From positions 14,108,001-14,172,000 of the forward strand of contig BSYO01000025.1 of assembly GCA_033239525.1 (NCBI GenBank): 64,000 nucleotides of DNA, written 5' to 3'. Below, one piece after another: positions 36,889 to 48,680 of the stretch. Both the position numbers and the translations under genes were made by a program. How positions within the stretch are numbered: the first letter of the stretch is position 1; every line of letters begins with the position of its first letter. The notes under the pieces were generated by a model that was not told where the DNA came from, ran no database searches, and saw only the letters and a program-made list of their open reading frames with translations. This DNA is from Nepenthes gracilis. Lineage: Eukaryota > Streptophyta > Magnoliopsida > Caryophyllales > Nepenthaceae.

Positions 36889-36893
36889 AATAG

Positions 36894-38130
36894 TTTAATT
36901 GGTAAAATAATTTTATTCTTTGGTAAGAAAATCTGATGAATATTTTGGCTTGAAACAGTAAAAATAATTCAAAGTAAGAAAGATAAGCTGGACAATATGA
37001 CAAAAAATGAGTGATAAAATAAGAAAGATCTTATTAATTGTACGATTAAATTGTATCTTGCGAATAATACTCTTCAAGAGGTCATTAGCTTGTCGGATCT
37101 AATAGATGTCTAGATGAAATTTGAAAGCCGATATAAGTCCAAATTCTTGATAATAATATTGCATGTGAAGAAGAAAATTCTATGACTGCGTTTGTCGAAA
37201 GAGGAAAGTTTTAAGAAATACTTAGATAAATTCAATTGAATTTTAATATAAATATCGGCATTTGATGAGAAGGTCGAGGAAGGCCAAGTGTTAGTATTAC
37301 GAGCTTATTTACCGGCCTCCTACTATCATATTGCTACGATGCTATTATTTGAAAAAGATACGTTCAAATTAGATGAGGTCATCACTTCTTTACTTATGAA
37401 TGAATCAACGTGAAAGGGAAGCGTTAAGAATTTAGGGAAGTCAAGTCTCTTGTTATTCACTAGTGGTCGAGGAGATGGAAGATTGAGAGATTGAAGTGGC
37501 AAATCATAAAGGAGTAACGGTCGGATCAAATTTCAAAATATAGAGTACTTCCATTGTGACAAGAATATCCATATAAAGCGAGATTGTCCCAAGAGAAAGC
37601 ATGAGAAAGAGGGTGGAGGCTAGTGTCGAGAGAGGAGGGATTATGATAATGATGATCGGGCCTCTATCACTTCCTACAAAAACCTTCTAATTGTCCACGC
37701 GGGAGAAACACAGAGCTTTTGAACTCAGAAGACGAATTGAGTGATGGATAGCGGTTCCTCACATTATGTTATATCGAGGAAGTCCCTCTTCACTGGGTAT
37801 ATACCCTAAGACTGTGGGGTATTGAAGATGGGTAATGATGGTTCGTTTATGGTTGTTGATATCGGGGATATTAGCTTGCGGATAAAAAATGGGATGAAAC
37901 TTGTGTTGAAGGACATGAGACATACCTCGGATTCGCGGTTGAATGTGATTTTAATCAGAAAATTTGATGAAGAAGGTTTTTGCACAACGTTCCAAAAAAG
38001 CGAGTAGAAACTTACCAAAAGTGCCTCGATTGTGATAAGGGAAAGCAAGCGATCAGGTTTATACTTGATGACGGTTTCAGTTACCAAAGATAATGCCAAA
38101 ATAACAAACGGAGATACTAATTAAGGTTGT
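36894..38130 (+). pseudogene. copia copy A gag and protease remnant
   Basis: Gag text is broken by stops but matches copies C and D. The CCHC knuckle near 37545-37590 has lost its first Cys (Tyr). The protease site is still D-S-G (D at 37747-37749), in MDSGSSHYVISRKS, preceded by a stop where relatives have Trp. The segment MGNDGSFMVVDIGDISLR and beyond, ending in FDEEGFCTTF, is the usual protease-proximal text of copia polyproteins. Coding stops short of integrase. Confidence 0.75.
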
Positions 38131-38355
38131 GGGAAGATGAGACCAAGAAGGAGTGTAAGGGGAGTGATTCTACCGCCAAGGAGAAACCGAAGGAGAGTGA
38201 GAGAGTACTCCAAGTTTGGTGAAACAAAAGAGGGTATCATTTAAATCTGCGGAGGCTGATACCGGGATCTCATTTGAGAAAAAATTGTCGGGGGGCAAAT
38301 GTTGAAGGCCGTCGACAAATGCAAAGGATCTCCCACACGGCCGTAAGAGAAATTT

Positions 38356-40091
38356 TATTTGGTTATGAGTCACTCCCGTATGAGCTTATACCCATTTGAC
38401 GTGTTATTTGGTGGTTTAAATACAATCACATGGATATCGTACTAATATCATTGATTTTATAAATTAGAAGAGATTTGATTCTCTTTGATTAGAAAATATT
38501 TTGATGAGATTATTTTCTAATTTGGATATATCATTAATTAGGAAAGATTTTGAGAGATTATAATTTAAAGATATTATTGATTAGAAAATTATATATTTTT
38601 TTATAATTTACCTATTGATGGTCTGCTCCTCCAATGGCCGGTGGTCAACGGAGGCCCACTTAGGCAGTGGCACAGGTGTTGGCCGTCGGACTTCTCTCGT
38701 TTGGGCCTCAAGAAACGTTACGCTTCTGATAATGGGCTTACACACCCAAGCCCAAAGCTCACAAAGGTGCTCGCCCGCGGCTCCGGCACGGAGGCGGGCA
38801 ACGCCCGACGGCAGTCAGCCAGAGGCGTTGGCCGTCTGCGTTCTTCTGCCAAGCCAGAGAGCGTCTCTCTGATGTTTAGGCCCACTCGCCTGGGCCCATC
38901 ACTCGATGGGCCAACTACAGCTTGCCAATTTCTTCCCTTTTCTTGCCCACCAAGACACACCAACGGTACACTACGGGAAAGGAAGGAGGCAAACTGGGAG
39001 GCTGTTGGCCGCCATCTGGAAACAATCACTCCTCCATGGAAGGCATCTGCCGGAGAAGGCAAGGAGATGAGAAATCCGCCTTCCAAAGAAGGAGGATCTC
39101 TCTATCTTGGCCATAAAAGAAGCCCTAAAGGCTTACGGAGAAAGGCTCGAAACTTTCCTGGATACTTTTACGGCTGCCTCTGCTTTCTTGAACAAAGCAA
39201 TTCTAAGACTAAAAAGACTAAGTGTTCTAAGTGTTCTCGACAAGGCTCTGAGTGGATCCTTGAGAACGCCCCACGCAATCAAACTCCAAGGCATCCGGTA
39301 AATCCTCTCGATCATTCTTGCCTTTCCCACCATTCCGGATACAAGAAGGACCTTACGTCTCTCTCTTACATCCTGGATCGCACATTCTCTCCATAGTTCC
39401 AACTCTTTTGGTTTCTTACGCTTTCGAGGGTATCTGTCTCTGCGACTTGGCGTCGGAGAGTTATCGGTGGGACAACTTCCCGCCGTGCTTCTTGACCTCT
39501 CGTGTGTTCTTTGTGGTGCGCGAGGACCACTTTTCGATGAACGGAAAGGATCGGAGTCAGTAGTAAAAATCGAATCTGTTGAAGTCGGATTAGTGCGCAT
39601 CACCTATAGTGAAAATTCTATATAAAATGACCTAATTCTTATATTTGAGACAAATAATCAAATATTCAAATAATCATTCATGAATTGAATAAAAAATGAG
39701 AAAAAGTATGAAAAAAGAGAGAAGAGAAATATTTGAACATCCGGTAGAATGTCAAATCGTGTTTCAATCTCCATCGATATTGGGTACGTTATTCTTAGAG
39801 TTATAAAAAATATTTTTATTAGTCATATTTCTACTCTTATACTAATTATTGTTTGATTTATTTGTTATAAGATATCTAATCATTATATTTATATAGCTTG
39901 TGTAGCTAACACTTTTATAATAAATTTATTCGGATATATCATATCATAATTTTTTTCTCATTCTTAAGAGAATTTTTTGAATAAAATATTATATATTTTT
40001 TATATTTATAAGTTTGATAGTTGACAATTGATAGGGAGTTCAGACTTTTACTTCGCTATACCAAGTTATACATCTGGGTTGAATCCCAGCA
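38356..40091 (+). repeat. 3' LTR of copia copy A, split by a solo LTR
   Basis: Starts TATTTGGTTATGAG (TGTTAGG in the 5' LTR of copy C) and ends CCCAGCA. About 744 bp without the insert at 38616-39607. It lacks the 143-bp duplication of its 5' partner. Confidence 0.75.
38616..39602 (+). mobile_element. solo LTR related to the gypsy element's LTR
   Basis: 987 bp, TGATGGTCTG to GCGCATCA, with perfect 5-bp target duplication CCTAT (38611-38615 / 39603-39607). It shares the TGATG/CATCA ends and blocks such as CCTTCCAAAGAAGGAGGATC and TCGGTGGGACAACTTCCCGC with LTR 25628-26776 / 35726-36888, but is clearly a different subfamily. TATA CCATAAAAGA at 39111-39120. A 251-residue ORF across it is chance. 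Confidence 0.85.
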
Positions 40092-41447
40092 CCTCATGCA
40101 CAGATTTTTCATTGGAATTGCGTGCTGTATTTATACTAATCAAGTGTTGTTCCTAATTCCCAATTTTTTAATTTTTTTTTAAAAAATTTATTATATAATT
40201 ATTTTTTATATTAACAAAATACATAATGATTATAATATCATAAATATATATTTAAAAATCAGATATTATAACACAAGTTTCTTTATATTTTAGATAATAT
40301 TTTTATATAAATATTAATTTTTATAATTTTAGGTAATATTTTTTTAATAAACAAAAAATAATAAATAATAAAAATACCTCAAGATTTAGCCCAAAAGTCG
40401 TCCATGTTAATAATGAATGGACACAACGCGTTTTCTCGTGACGTTGCTCTTAAATATTATATATTTTTAGTTTTTTATAAATAAAATTTTAAAAGTAACA
40501 AATATTAAAAATTGACTTAACATTTTAATATATTATTTAAATTATATTTTTATATTATAAAAATATATCATAATTATTGAAAAATAATATAATATAATAT
40601 TTAAAATAATCATAATAAATATAAAATTAGCGAGACGATGGGCAGTTTGATGGAAACTTTGGAAATACCCACCAGAAACATTTAAATGTCAAACTTTAGA
40701 CATTTGAATATTAATGGACAAAATTGACTATCAAAGTTACCAAAAATGTAAATAAATAAATAAATAAATAATATAATATAATTTTATATATGAATAGCCC
40801 TAATTAAAATTATATTTAAAATAAGCTAAATTAAGATAAATATTTATATATATTTATAAATTTATAAATAATATCTACAACAAATAAAGTAAAAGGAAGC
40901 ATATTTTTTACATCTTAAAATTAAAAAATATAGATTTAACATAAATTTATAATCTGAAATTAAGATATAAATTTGTCTTATAGATTTTTATTCTCAATTT
41001 TATGAATTTAATAAATAGAAGTCTAACTTTCTAAATAACAAAAAGAATATGAATAAACTGGTTGGTTATCGGTTGAAAAAAAAAAGTATTTTTTTAATCT
41101 ATATATTGTTTTTATTTGATATAAACATATAAAATTTATTATTTATACTCGAATATAAATATATATTATTTATATTCTATATTATTTATTTCTTAAAAAT
41201 ATTTACACAAAATAATATAATTATTTAAATTTGTAAAATTATCGAAAGCTCGTCCTACTTCACATCAATTCCCCGTCTCATATATCACATCTCTGCCTTA
41301 ATCTTGCCTTAATTTCATTAAAAGGATGACAATAATAATTATTATTATTACTTTGCCTCGTGTTATTAGGGATAATTTACCCAATAATTTTATTTAACAC
41401 CATTAATATTAAATTGAGACTTGGATAATATTGAGTGTTTCGTTTAT
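40092..41447. repeat. block X, homologous to X' at 42840-45545
   Basis: Very close to X': the stretch around 40374-40470 differs from 43122-43215 at only a few positions, and CGATGGGCAGTTTGATGGAA recurs (40636 / 43381). AT-rich, with an (AAAT)n run at 40751-40772. No gene. It breaks off near 41447 inside TTATTTAAACC, where copia copy B begins. Confidence 0.85.
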
Positions 41448-42839
41448 TTAAACCTGGAGACAAATTGGGTGATTAAAAGCGATTTCTCATGTTATATGAC
41501 ATCGAGAAAGTCTCTCTTTACCAGGTATTCACTCGGGGATCATGGGATATTAAAAATGATAACAATGGTTCGTCGTAAGTTATTAGCATTAGAGATGTTA
41601 GCTTGCAGACAAGCAACGCGATGAAGTTCATGTTGAAGGGTGTCAGACATGACCTGTATTTGCAATTGAATGTGATTTTAATCAGAAAATTTAAAGAAAA
41701 AAGCTGTTGTATGGCGTTCGAAAAAAATTAGTAAAAACTCACCAAATGTGCCTCGATTGTGGTAATGAAAAGCAAGTGATCAGGTCATTACTTGATGATT
41801 ATTTTAGTTGCTAAAAATAACACTAAGGTGGCCAATTGGGATATTAGTCAATGTGGCAAAAAGAGGAAGCTGAGGAGTGTAAGGGATAATGATTTTACCA
41901 CTAAGGAGAAACAAAAAGGGAGTGAAAATACTCCATGTTTGGTGGAGCGAAAGAGAATATCATTTAAATTTATGAAAATCGACACCAAAATTTCATTTGA
42001 TGGGAAGTTGTTGAAGGGTAGGTGATGATAGTCGCCAGTGAAGGCGATGGATCCCCTATACGATTGTGAGGAAAAATTTATTGAGTTATGGGTTATTTTC
42101 GTATGGACTCGTACCCATTTGATATATCATTTGGTGGTTCAAACGAGATCACACGGATATCGTACTGATATCATAAACTTTTTAAATTAGAAAATATTTG
42201 ATTATCTTTGATTAGAAAAGATTTTGATAAAATTATTTTTTAATTTAGAAATATCATTAATTATGGAAGATTTTAAGAGATTATTTTTAAATATGGAGAT
42301 ATTATTAGTTAGGAAATTATATTTTCTTCTTAGTTAACTTAAGATGAAAATTTTATATAAATGGACCTAACTCTTATATTGGAAACAAACAATCAAACAT
42401 TCAAGTAATCATTCATAAGTTTAATGAAAAAAAAGAAAATAAGAGAGAAAATGGAGAATAATAAGATTTAAGTATCCCATAGAGTGTCAAATCGTATTTC
42501 AATCTTAACCGACATTGAGTATGTTATTTTTAGAATTGTAAATAATATTTTTACTGATCATATTTATATTCTTATACTTATTATTATTTGATCTATTTAT
42601 TATAATGTATATAATTATTATATTTATGAAGTTTGCGTAACTAGTACTTTTATATTTAATTTATTTGGGCGTATCGTCCTATAATTTTTTTCTTTCATTT
42701 TTAAGAGAGTTTTTCACGTAAAAAATTATTGTATATTGTTATATTTTTTATACTCATAAATTTTGTGGTAGACGGTTGACAAAATGTTTAAATTTTTGTT
42801 CCATTACATCGGATTATATATCCGGATTGAATCCTAGCA
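41448..42839 (+). mobile_element. copia copy B, truncated: protease segment and 3' LTR
   Basis: Begins within the polyprotein just before the protease site (GGAGACAAATTGGGTG). The catalytic Asp is Lys here (AAA 41475-41477). The LTR 42079-42839 is 761 bp, ends CCTAGCA, and is followed by CCTCATGCACA, the same flank as copy A's right side. The 5' LTR and gag are missing. Confidence 0.8.
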
Positions 42840-45545
42840 CCTCATGCACAAATCTTTTATTAGAACTGTGCACATATGCACTTATGCTAATTAGGTGTTG
42901 TTCCTAATTTCTAATTATTTAATTTTAAAAAAAAATTATTATATAATTATTTTTTATATTAATATAATAGATAATGATTATAATATTATAAATATAAATT
43001 AAAAAATTAGATATTACAGCAGAAGTTTCTTTATATTTTAGATAATATTTTTATATAAATATTAAATTTTATAATTTTAGGTAATGTTTTTATAATAAAC
43101 AAAAAATAAAAAATAATAAAAATACCTCAAGATTTAGTTCAAAAGTCCATGTTAATAATGAATGGACACAACGCGTTTTCTCGTGACGTTGCTCTTAATT
43201 ATTATATATTTTTAGTTTTTTATAAATAAAATTTTAAAAGTAACAAATATTAAAAATTGACTTAACATTTTAATATATTTACTTTAATTATATTTTATAT
43301 TATTAAAATATATCATAATTATTAAAAATAAAATAATATAATATTTAAAATAATCATAATAAATATAAAATTAGTGAGACGATGGGCAGTTTGATGGAAA
43401 CTTTGGAAATACCCACCAGAAACATTTAAATGTCAAACTTTAGACATTTGAATATTAATGGACAAAATTGACTATCAAAGTTACCAAAAATGTAAAAAAT
43501 TAAATAAATAAATAATATAATTTTATATATGAATAGACCTATTTAAAATTATATTTAAAATAAGCTAAATTAAAATTATATTTATGATTAATTTTGATGA
43601 GAAATTATAATCATTAATATGATAGAAGCGAGCCCGCTAGATTTGGTCTCTGAGAATTCACAAGTATTTTATTTAAAATTTTATATTTATATAAAAAATA
43701 ATTAAAAATATTATATATTTTAAAATTTTATATCAAGATAATAAATATTACGTAAAAACATAATACATAGTCTTTACATAAAATAAATTATTGATTATTA
43801 GATAATATAATTTATTAAAATAATTTTTAAGACACCTAATTTATTTTTTTTAAAAGAAAGAAAGATAATCTGTTTTCTTCACTTAAAGGTAATAGGGAAT
43901 TTCTACCCAGTCAGCCTTTTATTTATAATGTATAAATTTTTATTATATATATATATATTTATAAGTTTATAAATAATATCTACAACAAATAAAGTAAAAG
44001 GAAACATATTTTTTACATCTTAAAATTAAATATATACATGTTAGGGCAAAAGGGTGGTCGGATCCAGTGACACACGTCACACCCACGCCTTCACACAAAT
44101 GTAAAGAAAAAGGAAGAAGTAATGCGAGATTTACGTGGAAACCTAGAACCAAGGAAAAACAACGGGGTAAGTCGGCAATGAAATCATTTATGTGAAAATG
44201 GTTTACAAGTATACAGATGGAGTATCCGCTTCACATCAGAGAATAACTAAGAAAAACTCTCCGAAGTAAACTAGAAACACTCTCCACTCTTTTACTTTCT
44301 GTTTTTCTTTCTTCTCCTTCTCACTGTGGTGCACTCCTCTCTTGTTTCCTCACAACTCCTTTGCTCTCTCTTCTCAGACGTTTCTCTCATCTGTCTCACG
44401 CTCTGTGTCACCACTTCTCCAGCATGCCCAGCAAACATATATATAGGATCTACCATACCAGAATAGAAGCAATATTCCATACAAGGATAAGATCCGTCCT
44501 TTCCAATAATAGGAATATGCCCTGCCAAAACCGGCTCCCGGATATCTGCCTAAGATCACGCGTCTCCAGATGATCATTTGAGCTGGCACCCGATTTCCAA
44601 AGTAGAAATCCATTCTTGCCAAAAACCGGCATTCCTGCCAAATTGCATTCCCGCATTTTCTACTTCGAAAATGCTCTTCGAAAATCCTCTCCTGATTTCC
44701 TTTTCAGTCTTATCCGGTCAACATTCCATTTGGCGAGGATCGGTCAACCTTCCGTTGGCCGTCGCCAGTGACCATCCGGCCAACCTCCCTGTTGGTCGTC
44801 TTCTGCTACCATCGGTTAACCTTTCCCGTTGACCATCTTCGCTGCCATCCGGTCAACTTTTTTTGTTGACCGGATTTTGCCTTCAACCGGTCAATTTCTG
44901 TTGGCCGGATTTGTCTTTCACGGTCAACATCCGTTGGTAGCTAATGTTCTCAATTTCCAGCCAAATGAATTCCATCATTCTTTCTCCGAAAAATCCTCCG
45001 AGACGAAACAGGTTTGTTGAATAAATTGCGAGAAAGTATTTACCCTAACAATACATATATATTTAACATAAATTTATAATCTGAAATTAAGATAAAAATT
45101 TGTCTTATAGATTTTTATTCTCAATTCTATGAATTTAATAAATATAAGTCTCACTTTCTAAATAACAAAAATAATTTGAATAAACTGGTTGGTTATCAGT
45201 TGGAAAAAAAAAGTATTTTTTTTTACTCTACATATTGTTTTTATTTTATATAAGCATATAAAATTTATCATTTATACTCAAATATAAATATATATTATTT
45301 ATGTCCTATATTATTTATTTTTTAAAAATTATTTACACAAAACAATATAATTATTTAAATTTGTAAAATTATCGAAAGCTTGTCCTACTTCACGTTAATT
45401 TCCCGTCTCATATATCACATCTCTGTCTTAATCTTGCCTTAATTTCATTAGAAGGATACTAATAATAATAATAATTTACCCAATAGTTTTATTTAACGCC
45501 ATTAATATTAAATTAAGACTAGGATAATATTGAGTGTTTGCATTT
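42840..45545. repeat. block X', second copy of X, reaching toward the PLAC8 gene
   Basis: Matches X from CCTCATGCACA to TTGAGTGTTT. It carries about 370 bases (43575-43950) absent from X and a solo LTR (44039-45050). No gene. X' runs on without a break into the promoter side of the gene at 46605, so X' is probably the original and X the copy. Confidence 0.8.
44039..45050 (-). mobile_element. solo LTR in X', minus orientation
   Basis: 1012 bp with perfect 8-bp inverted ends TGTTAGGG / CCCTAACA and 5-bp target duplication ATACA (44034-44038 / 45051-45055). Block X shows the empty site near 40925. Read on the minus strand it has TATATATATG (44434-44446) and near its end the CCTTGGTTCTAGGTTTCCAC type of text common in copia LTRs. 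Bases 44715-44940 hold repeated GGTCAAC / GTTGGCCG words that form imperfect palindromes. ORFs inside are chance. Confidence 0.85.
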
Positions 45546-45791
45546 ATTTAAAACTTATATTTATTTATTAATAAATATGCAAAAAAAAAGATAATACATA
45601 TATATGTATTATATTATTTAAATATATTTTAAAAATAATTAAAAATATATTTACGTTGGCAAAATTATCAAGAAGAAGAGAGAGATTGGATAATTTGGAG
45701 CACGTTCATTAAGATAATGGCTTTCTGCATTAATTAACTCGTCTTCGTCGTCTACTCGGTTTTGAATTTTCTTTTGAAACGAAGCCTCTCC
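45546..45791 (+). other. proximal upstream region of the PLAC8-family gene
   Basis: AT-rich to about 45650, then less so; no repeat recognised. It leads into the TATA box at 45792. Confidence 0.4.
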
Positions 45792-45799
45792 TTTATAAG
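45792..45799 (+). promoter_or_regulatory. TATA box of the PLAC8-family gene
   Basis: TTTATAAG, followed 25-60 bases on by pyrimidine-rich sequence (CTCTCACTTCCCAC, TCTCCCTCTCTC) typical of plant transcription starts and leaders. Confidence 0.6.
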
Positions 45800-45824
45800 C
45801 TCAGAGCTGTGCGCTCTCACTTCC

Positions 45825-46604
45825 CACTAATTACCTCTCCCAGTATCTCCCTCTCTCTAGCAGATACATTATCTCCATTTGAGGTTTCTTCGAGCTTCAT
45901 CTCCTGGGTCTTCATCAGGAAGATTCAGGTAATCTCACGATAATCTACTGATATTGTAATCCGCTGTGTTTTTTGTTTTTGAAAATTTGATTCGACCCTT
46001 CTGTTGTTTTTCTGGAGAAAGATAGAAGACGTATATATTGATGAACATGGGAGTAGTTAAGATAAGAGGAGATTACGAGATATAACAGTAACACTGTACA
46101 AGTTATATTCGGGAAATTATGTGTTATCGTGCCTTTTTTCTTTTTATCAATCGATTTTTAAAAGTAGTCTCCATTTTCGAACTAGGTTTGATTTGCTGGG
46201 TTCCTTTTGGGGACTGAGCTCTGTGTTACATATTCTGTGGACTTTATGACGTTAGTTTTATGGATTCGGAAATTCAAAACAAGGTTTTCTTTTGTTTAAG
46301 TTCTTTCTCTTTTTGTACCCTCATACCTCAATGAATTTTGGCGCTAACTGAAAGTGGAGGCAAACAAAATCAGACCGTTGTCTGGATTATATTTGTATGT
46401 TGTGCCCACAAACAAATGACCAGACTTATCAGATAATAGTGTTTGTTTTGTTGTGTATGCAGGTGTTTGAAGGAATTTGTGTTTTCATTGCGTCTCTCTG
46501 CAAGATTTTTGGCCCTAAAATCCTTCTGTGATTGGGTCAATACTATAGAAATTAAGGCATTGAAGAAATCTGTAGACATCCTTTTTAAATCATTCAAAAG
46601 GGTA
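45825..46604 (+). other. 5' UTR with an intron (45929-46462)
   Basis: The leader exon ends AGATTCAG before GTAATC (45929). The acceptor TGTATGCAG ends at 46462. There is no ATG in the leader exon or in exon 2 before 46605. The start of 45825 is an estimate from the TATA box. A long in-frame reading upstream of 46605 begins inside the intron and is not coding. Confidence 0.65.
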
Positions 46605-47963
46605 ATGGTTTCCTCATTCAATGGCAGAGAATCACCAGCAGTAGCTCAGGAACAAGGAGATGAAACTCCTTTAAGAAAATTCAATGGAAATCTGCAAAAT
46701 TTTGGTCAGAATTTAGGGTATCCTTCTGCCCAAAATCCGCAGATTTCAGATCGAAGGGATGAGGTCTCTGCTTCAGTTTCTCCATCTAGGATGCAGAAGT
46801 TCAAGAACTGGTTAAAAAACCCAATAAGTTTGGTCGCTTTTGCGTTCACAATCTGCATTGCTTTGTTAGCTTTGATCTCACTTCTTATCTCCAAAGGTGT
46901 CTTTAATGTCATTATATCGAACAAATCGACCAGAACTCTATGCAAAGAGGCCATTTACCAAACCATAAATGCCCTCGGGACTCTCATTTGTCTCTACGTG
47001 CATCCAAATTTGTTCTGGAACCTCGTGCTCTTGTTCAGGTGGAAGCCCTCGGATATCGCCCTAATGAGGAGGTTTTACTGCAAGAATGCGACGCCGAAGC
47101 CTCACGAGCGTGCACACATAGCCGTGGTGGTCATCTTATACCATCTAAGTTGCTTTGCGCAATATGTCACCTGCGGCCTCTCATGGGGATACAAGAGATC
47201 TAATCGACCAGGCACTCCGCTCACCATATGTGTGTTTGTTTCCATTGGTTCTAGTGTCGTTGCACGGATACACACTCACCGTGGCCCTCTCGGCAAGGAC
47301 GTTGACAACACAGAAGTTGTCGATGAGGAATCCCAGGACACGAGGAGGAACCCCATGAAGAAACGGTTTCTTCTCGTGCCAAGAAACGGGCGAGCAGAGG
47401 TCGACAACAAACCCGTATGGAGAGGAGGTTTGTTCGACGTAGGGGAAGATGTGAACGGGGCATGCCTTTCTATGTTCTGTATGTTCTGTGTTTTCGGGTG
47501 GAATATGGGTCGGATCCGTTTCGGTGACAAGTACTGTCAAGGGGCAACGTTTATCATCTTCTGTTTGGCTCCTTTCTTGGTGTTTAACGTGGCTGCCATA
47601 AACATCAACAACCATGCTGTCACGGTTACTTTCTTTGTTCTCAGTGTCTTGCTCTCGGTTTTGGGTTTGCTGTATGGTGGAGTGTGGAGGATTGTGATGA
47701 GGCGGCGGTTTAAACTTTCCGGCAATAACTCATGTTTTGGCAAACCTGATGTTAGTGACTGTTTACAGTGGCTTTGTTGTTCTTGTTGTTCTCTGGCTCA
47801 AGAAGTTCGGACGATTGATTTCTATGATATCGTTATTGAAGAAGATGGAAATGGAGGGATTCCGCATCCAAGGGTGGAAAATCCTCCTCCCATGAGAGGT
47901 CCAGATGATGGGATGAAGCCCCCCACCATATCAAAAATACAAAGGGATGTTCAAAATAGTTGA
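46605..47963 (+). CDS. DUF2985/PLAC8 family membrane protein, 452 aa
   Basis: A single open coding exon. Residues 1-65 are polar; hydrophobic stretches follow at about 72-97, 117-145, 171-192, 205-221, 287-299, 313-331 and 338-360, so it is a multi-pass membrane protein. The DUF2985-like part has YVHPNLFWNLVLLFRWKPSD (131-150) and RRFYCKNATPKPHERAHIAV (155-174). The PLAC8 part runs from W272 (WRGGLFDVGEDVNGACLSMF) through FGWNMGRIRFGDKYC to the Cys cluster QWLCCSCCSLAQEVRTID (388-405). Plant PLAC8 proteins are linked to metal or calcium transport and organ size, but members with DUF2985 are little studied, so no substrate is claimed. It starts at the first ATG after the 5' UTR intron. No breaks seen. 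Its upstream region is the part duplicated as X/X'. Confidence 0.9.
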   Translation: MVSSFNGRESPAVAQEQGDETPLRKFNGNLQNFGQNLGYPSAQNPQISDRRDEVSASVSPSRMQKFKNWLKNPISLVAFAFTICIALLALISLLISKGVFNVIISNKSTRTLCKEAIYQTINALGTLICLYVHPNLFWNLVLLFRWKPSDIALMRRFYCKNATPKPHERAHIAVVVILYHLSCFAQYVTCGLSWGYKRSNRPGTPLTICVFVSIGSSVVARIHTHRGPLGKDVDNTEVVDEESQDTRRNPMKKRFLLVPRNGRAEVDNKPVWRGGLFDVGEDVNGACLSMFCMFCVFGWNMGRIRFGDKYCQGATFIIFCLAPFLVFNVAAININNHAVTVTFFVLSVLLSVLGLLYGGVWRIVMRRRFKLSGNNSCFGKPDVSDCLQWLCCSCCSLAQEVRTIDFYDIVIEEDGNGGIPHPRVENPPPMRGPDDGMKPPTISKIQRDVQNS

Positions 47964-48042
47964 GGAAATACGATGATGAAGACAGGATGAAGACAGGTGT
48001 GATGGTTGTGACTGTATTAATACGTCTATATAATAATAACTA

Positions 48043-48052
48043 AATAAATAAA
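48043..48052 (+). terminator. polyadenylation signals of the PLAC8-family gene
   Basis: Two overlapping AATAAA motifs about 80 bases after the stop. Confidence 0.5.
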
Positions 48053-48129
48053 ATATTAAATTTAAATAAGTATCGAAATGGGATTATGTGACTTTACTTG
48101 AGATAAAATAATCAATATATATATATATA

Positions 48130-48535
48130 TTCTTTTATGTAGTTTAGACATGTTGGTGTAAGTGAGAATAAATCAATTTATAAATAATTTTACAAGTTGG
48201 TCTTTATTAGTAATATTTATGTCTCTTATACTATGCTAATAGAGTTATATATTGATAAATAAATGAGTTAAATATGATATTTAAATAGTAATCCTATTAT
48301 ATTACCCAATTATTAAAGTCAACATATTTTTTTTTCCTTATATGTTAATATAAGTTGGTGTAAAAGAGAATAAATTAAATTATTAAAATTTTTGTTAGTT
48401 GGTATTTAACAATGACATTCTTATCTCATACACTATACTAATAGATCTATATAATAATAAATTTATAGATAAAGTTTTATATCAAAATGGGTATATAAAT
48501 AATAATCTTGTAATATTCCTCAAGTAAGAAAATAG

Positions 48536-48576
<41 letters not shown>

Positions 48577-48680
48577 GTTGTTCAGACATATTGTTGTATA
48601 AGAGAATAAATCAATTTATTAATATTTTTACTTAGTTCATCCCTAATGGTGATGCTTCCATTGATGGATCAATGGCAGAC
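48130..48680. repeat. imperfect ~200-230-base direct repeats with (AT)n
   Basis: The phrase TTGGTGTAAGTGAGAATAAA (48152) recurs as TTGGTGTAAAAGAGAATAAA (48354) and TTGTTGTATAAGAGAATAAA (48585), each followed by related text. An (AT)n run lies at about 48538-48572. It begins just past the gene's 3' end. Confidence 0.6.

Larger units (their letters stand above)
24637..40091 (+). mobile_element. copia copy A: non-autonomous LTR element (gag and protease only), split by later insertions
   Basis: Order: 5' LTR 24637-25539, worn primer-binding site near 25542, internal region 25540-25627 continued at 36894-38355, 3' LTR 38356-40091 (split by a solo LTR). Without insertions the interior is about 1.55 kb. 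It holds a gag remnant (36900-37640) and an aspartic protease segment (37722-38110), then passes straight to the 3' LTR. Integrase, RT and RNase H are absent. Copies C and D have the same compact layout, so the deletion belongs to the family. It must have relied on enzymes of other elements. The PBS resembles the usual copia TGGTATCAGAG. Confidence 0.8.

Noticed and set aside
38641..39396. 251-residue ORF
   Set aside because: It lies within a solo LTR with a target duplication and resembles no protein; the GC-rich LTR keeps frames open by chance.
44292..44656. Overlapping ORFs on the minus strand
   Set aside because: All are inside the solo LTR 44039-45050 and match no family.
46443..46604. 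N-terminal extension of the PLAC8-family protein
   Set aside because: The first ATG of that reading lies before the splice acceptor at 46462 and so is intronic; the first ATG in the spliced leader is at 46605.
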